Assembly (NCBI RefSeq): GCF_000485595.1
Contig: NW_014578437.1
Coordinates: forward strand, 20,936-46,647
Reading direction: 5' to 3'
Length of the DNA stretch: 25,712 nt
DNA from: Priapulus caudatus
Lineage: Eukaryota > Priapulida > Priapulimorpha > Priapulimorphida > Priapulidae
The notes under the pieces are model-generated. The model had not been told where the DNA came from, did not search any database, and saw only the letters and a program-made list of their open reading frames with translations. Each line of letters starts with the position of its first letter. Positions within the stretch are counted from its first letter, which is position 1. A program made the translations under genes and the position numbers. This document shows positions 21,309 through 25,712 of this stretch, one piece after another.

Positions 21309-21971
21309 GTAAGTTGACTATATGCTTAAAACATCTTTCTTTTATTGCTGGCAAGGCAATGAAGAGCTAGTATTTTTGCTTCTTCTTCAGGTATTTTTGT
21401 CGAATTATAAGAAGTTTAATAGTCTGTTAAGAATAGTCACTCTACATAACTGCATTATTTTAATTTAAGCCTTTAGTCTCTGAAGACAGTTACGCAATAA
21501 AATTACTGAAAGGATTTAAAACCTACGCTTGCTGTACAAGTGCTAAAAACTGCTGCTTGTGATCTGTGTCGTGTGTTGGGAAGATTGCATTCTGTGGACA
21601 CAGAAGCAAGTCATAGCTCAGCCAACGTATAATGTAATTCGTAATGCAACTTCAATGCAGTGGGATTAAATGTGAGGTGGAAACATAAACGCTAACATTC
21701 TGTCATGTGTCCGTGTTTCCTATTGGCCTACTCGACCACCTGACTGTAAGTGTGCACTTGCTGGAAGATGGTTATCCTAACAGCCATTCTCCTGCATGAG
21801 TTTCCTGGCTCTCTTTCTAAAAAATGCAAGCAGTCGTTGAATCGCTGCTAGTGACCTAGTGACTGATTCCACACAGAAACGTTCTCGTGCAGCTGTTGTT
21901 TGTTTATCTTTGCTGTGCTACTTAAGGTTCGGTGTTCGTGCGCGTGAGCATGCACTTGTGTTTCTGCGTAG

Positions 21972-22206
21972 ATCACGCGGATCGAGTACGTGCATTCCAA
22001 ACACTTGATATATCGAGACGTGAAGCCGGAAAACTTCCTCATCGGTCGGCACTCGACAAAGAAGGAGAAGCTGCTTCACATTATAGACTTTGGTTTAGCG
22101 AAAGAATACATCGACCCGGAGACACACAAGCACATACCGTACCGGGAACACAAGAGCCTTACGGGAACTGCCAGATACATGAGTATCAACACACATCTAG
22201 GCAAAG
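21972..22206 (+). CDS. CSNK1G: Casein kinase 1 gamma, exon 6 (catalytic loop, DFG)
   Basis: 235 nt encoding residues 157-234 and the first base of Glu235. It contains the catalytic loop [12 protein letters not shown], where Asp172 is the catalytic base, and [11 protein letters not shown], where Asp195 of DFG binds Mg2+. The activation segment [20 protein letters not shown] follows; SIN takes the place of the APE motif of other kinases, a CK1 hallmark. The acceptor is TTCTGCGTAG/ATC and the donor GGCAAAG/GTAAGG. All expected catalytic residues are present. Confidence 0.97.
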
Positions 22207-22623
22207 GTAAGGGGCGACAATTACCTCTTTCTGATGGCAGAAATGTTTTCGTCGTTGCGTGAACGTATTTGAGACAGCTCAGCGATCTACTGTAACACTG
22301 ATGCGTCATGTTATCATTTTCCATAAGGCTTTATTTTGCGTTTATTAAAATAAAAATAGAAATCGCATTGAATTAAAAAATCTTCATCATGCAATAATAT
22401 GAATGGAAGTGAATGATGGGGTTAGTTTAATATAATAATTTAGGCATTTAATACACGGGTACTTAAAACTCGGTGTTTAGTGATCTATTGTCTGATTTGC
22501 AAAACGCACATGTGCTGTGAATGTCAGACACAGTCGAAATTGGAGGAAAATGAGAGCCTGAGCCTGCATTGTGCTCGCTTGGCTTGTGTTTGGCTTATCC
22601 CTCCTGGTGATGCGTGTTTACAG

Positions 22624-22794
22624 AGCAAAGTAGAAGAGACGACCTAGAGGCACTAGGACACATGTTCATGTACTTTCTGCGAGGAAGCTTACCCTGGCAG
22701 GGCCTAAAGGCTGAAACACTCAAAGAGCGCTACCAGAAAATAGGGGACACCAAGCGAGCGACGTCTGTTGAAGTACTCTGCGAGAACTACCCAG
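22624..22794 (+). CDS. CSNK1G: Casein kinase 1 gamma, exon 7
   Basis: 171 nt completing Glu235 and encoding residues 236-291 plus the first base of Glu292. It includes [19 protein letters not shown], the CK1 family signature of the C-lobe, then [20 protein letters not shown] and [16 protein letters not shown]. The acceptor is GTTTACAG/AG and the donor TACCCAG/GTACCG. Phase 1 at both ends. Confidence 0.97.
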
Positions 22795-23327
22795 GTACCG
22801 GTCCTGACTCCTGTATGAATGGAAGCATGGGTAGATGATCGTAAAGTTGCATCTTAGGTTCTACACCCAAGTTAGAATTATTCTAGCTGATATATGATTG
22901 TGAAATCATTGCGACACAACTACTTTTTCTGAGGAAATGCTTTTATGTTTATCGTTTTAATATAAGATGTTATCGTTGGCATAGGTTGGGTGGAAGCTAA
23001 ATTTTACAGTGGTAGTGTTTGAGTGTGTCAGCAATTTTAGAAACAGTCATCACTGTACTCATGGTGAAAATCGTATCCTGCAAAACCAAGATGTACCTAA
23101 GTGACAATCTAAATATGCTTTGTAATTCTGAATTAAAAATGACACAGTTGGTATTAAGTCCATTCTATATTGTAGTTAAAAAGCTGTAGACTGTAGTTGT
23201 GTTACATTATTTGTGCGTGGTTGTGATCCTGCTAGGCACTTACACAAATGTCTCTTGTTATTTCCAACACAACTCTTAACCCATACTTGTAATTGTTGCA
23301 TTCATAGCTGCTTATTGCTTGATTCAG

Positions 23328-23473
23328 AGTTTGCGACATATCTGCGTTATGTGAGAAGGCTGGATTTCTTCGAGATGCCAGATTACGACTATCTGAGGAA
23401 GTTGTTCCTGGACTTGCTCGAGCGTAATGGATGGGAGAATGATGGCGACTTTGACTGGATAGGGCGTATGAAT
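23328..23473 (+). CDS. CSNK1G: Casein kinase 1 gamma, exon 8 (end of kinase core)
   Basis: 146 nt completing Glu292 and encoding residues 293-340. It runs from [20 protein letters not shown] through [15 protein letters not shown] to FDWIGRMN. [20 protein letters not shown] is a strong CK1 gamma match. Two donors are possible: GTATGA at 23466 and GTACGT at 23474. The second is chosen because it is the stronger consensus and leaves phase 0, giving an open junction with exon 9; the first would put exon 9 out of frame. Confidence 0.94.
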
Positions 23474-23835
23474 GTACGTGTAACCTGTTATCTGATGTCG
23501 TGTGCAGAGATGCTGTATGTTTTCTTAGATTTACTACCATTTATTACATTTATATTAGGTCTTTCACATAACGTATTACTATCTATTGCAATATGACATG
23601 TAACAAATCTATCACAAAGGGTTAAGTGATAGAAGCAATGTATTATATCTGTCAAAAGTAGTGTAACCTGTAAGGTAACAGGTTTAACTGTCCATGATTG
23701 ATATGTAACGATCACATGCCATCTCGACTTGACTGTTTTGAGTGACTCTGATATTTTACTGGTGGGACAACATGTTTGTTAAGTACATGGTTGATTGAAA
23801 CACGGTATAATATGGTCGTGTGGGTAATTCTTCAG

Positions 23836-23928
23836 ACGAATACGCCTGCTGGATCCAGCCTCTCAGTAACAGATGTGAAGACCCCGAACAAGGAGAGAGA
23901 GAGACATCCCAGTCAACCAGGAAATAAG
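23836..23928 (+). CDS. CSNK1G: Casein kinase 1 gamma, exon 9 (start of linker)
   Basis: 93 nt, phase 0-0, encoding residues 341-371. It starts TNTPAGSSLSVTDVK and continues with a charged KERERH stretch. Joined to exon 8 it gives DWIGRMNTNTPAGSS, which parallels the DWVGR-PIPTPVGS border between kinase core and linker in vertebrate CK1 gamma. The acceptor is AATTCTTCAG/ACG and the donor AATAAG/GTATAA. The frame is less conserved than the kinase core, as is usual for this linker, so confidence rests on phase, splice sites and the TPxGS motif. Confidence 0.85.
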
Positions 23929-23982
23929 GTATAAACTACTGTCATGTTGTAAAACTACACAGTCTTCTATAAGGCAAAGAAG

Positions 23983-24165
23983 TACCGTATATACTCGCGT
24001 AATAACCGCAAATTTGGCGTCAGATTTCAACCCTGTAATTGCTCTGCGGTTTATAAGTGCGCCATACCGTGAGGGGAAATATACTAGGCGCAATACTTGG
24101 TTACCCGATTCAAATCGAGGTGCGGCTTATAGGCGACCGCGGTTATTACGCGATCATATACGGTA
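23983..24165. mobile_element. MITE with TA-flanked 25-bp-scale inverted repeats (183 bp)
   Basis: The left end TACCGTATATACTCGCGTAA continues with TAACCGC; the right end read on the - strand is TACCGTATATGATCGCGTAA, continuing TAACCGC. TA at both tips may be the target duplication, which would fit Tc1/mariner-like or another TA-targeting group. The middle has GCGGTTTATAAGTGCGCC and GTGCGGCTTATAGGCG, a second internal repeat. No coding capacity. It lies 54 bp after exon 9 in intron 9. Confidence 0.8.
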
Positions 24166-24350
24166 GGCTTTACAGCATCATGTTGTTTATTCGTGCACAG
24201 CACCGGTACAATCCCCAGCCTTACTCTCGAGCCACTCTACCCCTACATCTCCCCCCTACATCTCCTTTCTCCTCGGCCTCTCACGGCCTCCCCCTTATAT
24301 CTCTTTTCTACTTCTTCCTTTCTCTCTCTTCTATATGTCCCGGCGTAGTC
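24166..24350. other. Pyrimidine-rich end of the duplicated block
   Basis: CT-rich sequence (CTCCCC, CTTCTTCCTTTCTCTCTCTT words) ending in CCCGGCGTAGTC, after which the two copies of the block diverge completely. Non-coding. Confidence 0.7.
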
Positions 24351-25116
24351 ACACAGCTCGGTTACGAACACAGACAGCAAACTCCACGACATATGGCGCT
24401 CTTGCTCATGGGCTCAATCTACCACTGCCACAAGTAGATTTCGGTTACAATTTGTAATGCTTTTTTACTACAAGTTTTGCAGCAGGCACGTTACTCATAT
24501 CCTATGTAATAAGATTTGGACTAATAAAAGTTGCAAAGATATTAAAAATCCGACCGTTATTTCATGGCAAAATTTGATAAAATAGTGATACGAAATAGTA
24601 CGCCATTGTGCGCCCATTTACCTCGTTCAAATCATACGCTGTTTACGAATCTGCATTCGCTGGATTTCCCCCGAGCTCCGCCCACTTTAAAAAAAGTGCT
24701 AGCATTGTGGCAGTGGTATCCTGAGTGTGCGAAGGGGCACTGCATGCAGTTTGCACAGACAGTATGCTTTTATAGCAAGTGAACACTGTTCTTGAAATAG
24801 AAACAAAGATGGAGTAGAAGGGTTGAATATTTGTGTTGTATTCGTGTGAAATCAAGCGAGCGTCAAGCGAATTTTGGCAGCACGCTTTCTTACCTGCTAT
24901 ATATTTATGTGTCAGTGTGCAGCGGCAGCAATGGCAGCAGCCAGTGTTTGTTGTAGATGAGCATTTGGACGGCATTTACAGGAAATTGTCGGCAATAATA
25001 GGTGAAAGAGAGTATAGAAACATTAAGACTTTGGTAGTAAATAGATTTCGTATTTATTTAGCATTATATTTTATTAAAACGCTGCAAGTGCCTGTGACTG
25101 ACACTGTCATATCGTC
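24351..25116. other. Downstream stretch without recognised gene
   Basis: Sequence with no homology inside the window. A 98-codon frame (24833-25129) contains QRQQWQQPVFVVDEHLDG and further mixed-composition residues, but I do not recognise it and it runs into the transposon that follows. Nothing else stands out. Confidence 0.5.
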
Positions 25117-25125
25117 GACTCGTAT

Positions 25126-25501
25126 CTAGCGCTAGTAGTACTATAGCCCGCGTACAGGTGCCGCAGGGCTATAGAGCATTCTACTACGAATGCTAGGGAC
25201 CAACTTATTCACGGTTACTCGCGGCTATAAAACGTCTGTGGTAGACAATTAATGCCTCTTATCCGAAGTGAATATGTCTCAAGTTATATCTGCTACTAAA
25301 ATTTAACCTCTAACTATCGTTGAAATGGTCTGCTTGCTGCTTGCGGTATTTCTTGTGAACGAACATTCGATTTACGAACTTCAAACGGCCATTTTTGGTG
25401 GCGCTGCAGCAGCGCCAGTCAGCGGGTTGGTCCCTAGCTTTTGGAATAGAATGTTCTATAGCCCTGCGGGAACTGTAAGCGGGCTATAGTACTAGAGCTA
25501 G
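25126..25501. mobile_element. MULE-like inverted-repeat element (376 bp)
   Basis: Arms of about 78 bp (25126-25204 and 25426-25501) are inverted repeats. Their tips are CTAGCGCTAGTAGTACTATA and, on the - strand, CTAGCTCTAGTACTATAGCC. A 9-bp direct repeat, GACTCGTAT, abuts both tips (25117-25125 and 25502-25510). Long inverted repeats with a 9-bp target duplication fit Mutator-like elements. There is no transposase, so it is non-autonomous. The centre holds a GGCGCTGCAGCAGCGCC near-palindrome at about 25399-25416. Confidence 0.78.
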
Positions 25502-25507
25502 GACTCG

Positions 25508-25627
25508 TATAACTTGAGACATATTAACATCGGATAAGAGGCATTAATTGCCTACCACAGACGTTTTATAGCTGCGAGTAACCGTGAATAAGTTGGTCCC
25601 TAGCATTTGTAATAGAATGTTATATAG
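25508..25627 (-). mobile_element. Inverted partial copy of the same element family
   Basis: This segment is the reverse complement, with scattered mismatches, of 25169-25288, which lies inside the neighbouring element. It begins TATAACTTGAGAC and ends TAGAATGTTATATAG. The outer arm of the family is missing, so it is a truncated relative lying head to head with the intact-ended element. Confidence 0.75.
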
Positions 25628-25712
25628 CCTTGTAGAGCGTAGTTTGTATGTTACAGTTTAAAGTATAATAATCAGGAAGACGTATAGCATTTGTGTTCAC
25701 TAAAAGAATATA

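Larger units (their letters stand above)
19449..24350 (+). repeat. CSNK1G: Intact copy of the exon 4-9 block (4902 bp)
   Basis: It carries six intact exons totalling 864 nt (288 codons, phase 0 at both outer ends), with all donor and acceptor sites in place. The outer phases fit exon 3 at the 5' side and exon 10 at the 3' side. It lacks exons 1-3 and 10-11. Homology to 8622-14385 begins and ends sharply, within introns 3 and 9. This block almost certainly belongs at the position of the damaged copy. Confidence 0.92.

Noticed and set aside
23466-23471. GTATGA as the donor of exon 8
   Set aside because: It would leave phase 1 and put exon 9 out of frame with an early stop. GTACGT at 23474 gives an open, in-phase junction.
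24080-24130. tRNA-like GATTCAAATC word
   Set aside because: It is in the middle of a MITE; no acceptor stem, anticodon loop or A box can be drawn around it.
24833-25129. 98-codon frame with a Gln-rich start
   Set aside because: Not recognised, no splice evidence, and it ends inside the tip of a transposable element.

Overview
Eukaryotic nuclear DNA, most likely from an invertebrate animal. The window is AT-rich, has GT-AG introns of 0.36-4.2 kb, carries many small DNA transposons and has a short interstitial (TTAGGG)n tract. I see no bacterial operon, rRNA, tRNA or CRISPR array. The species cannot be named from the sequence.

The window holds one recognisable protein gene on the + strand: a membrane-anchored casein kinase 1 gamma (CSNK1G; fly gilgamesh family). 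Eleven coding exons can be placed by splice sites, reading phase and protein similarity. Taken as exons 1-3 (2015-7870), 4-9 (19482-23928) and 10-11 (17417-18173), they total 1380 nt. That is 459 codons plus stop with every junction in phase. The protein has a variable N-terminus, a full CK1 kinase core (glycine loop, catalytic Lys, [21 protein letters not shown]), a linker, and a C-terminal CCC-plus-basic membrane anchor.

The exons are out of genomic order. In the place where exons 4-9 belong (8622-14385) there is an indel-riddled, non-coding version of the same block. An intact version (19449-24350) lies downstream of the last exon. The damaged copy differs mainly by scattered small insertions, equally in exons and introns. 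It carries a 114-nt poly-A run and runs into a noisy ~25-bp tandem array (14404-15110). The likeliest explanation is an assembly error: unpolished long-read sequence fills the gap and the clean contig was placed 3' of the gene. A real partial duplication is the alternative.

Layout: 1-1433 no gene; 1434-1765 hAT-like MITE; 1973-2074 5'UTR plus exon 1, with a small uORF; 2075-6297 intron 1 with an 865-bp hAT-like element; exon 2; intron 2 with a second MITE; exon 3; intron 3 with a third MITE and a 61-bp minisatellite; 8622-14385 damaged exons 4'-9'; 14404-15110 tandem array; 15111-17416 rest of intron 9; exons 10-11 and 3'UTR to about 18.6 kb; 18.6-19.4 kb nothing recognised; 19449-24350 intact exons 4-9; 24351-25712 no gene, ending in a MULE-like inverted-repeat element beside a related inverted fragment.
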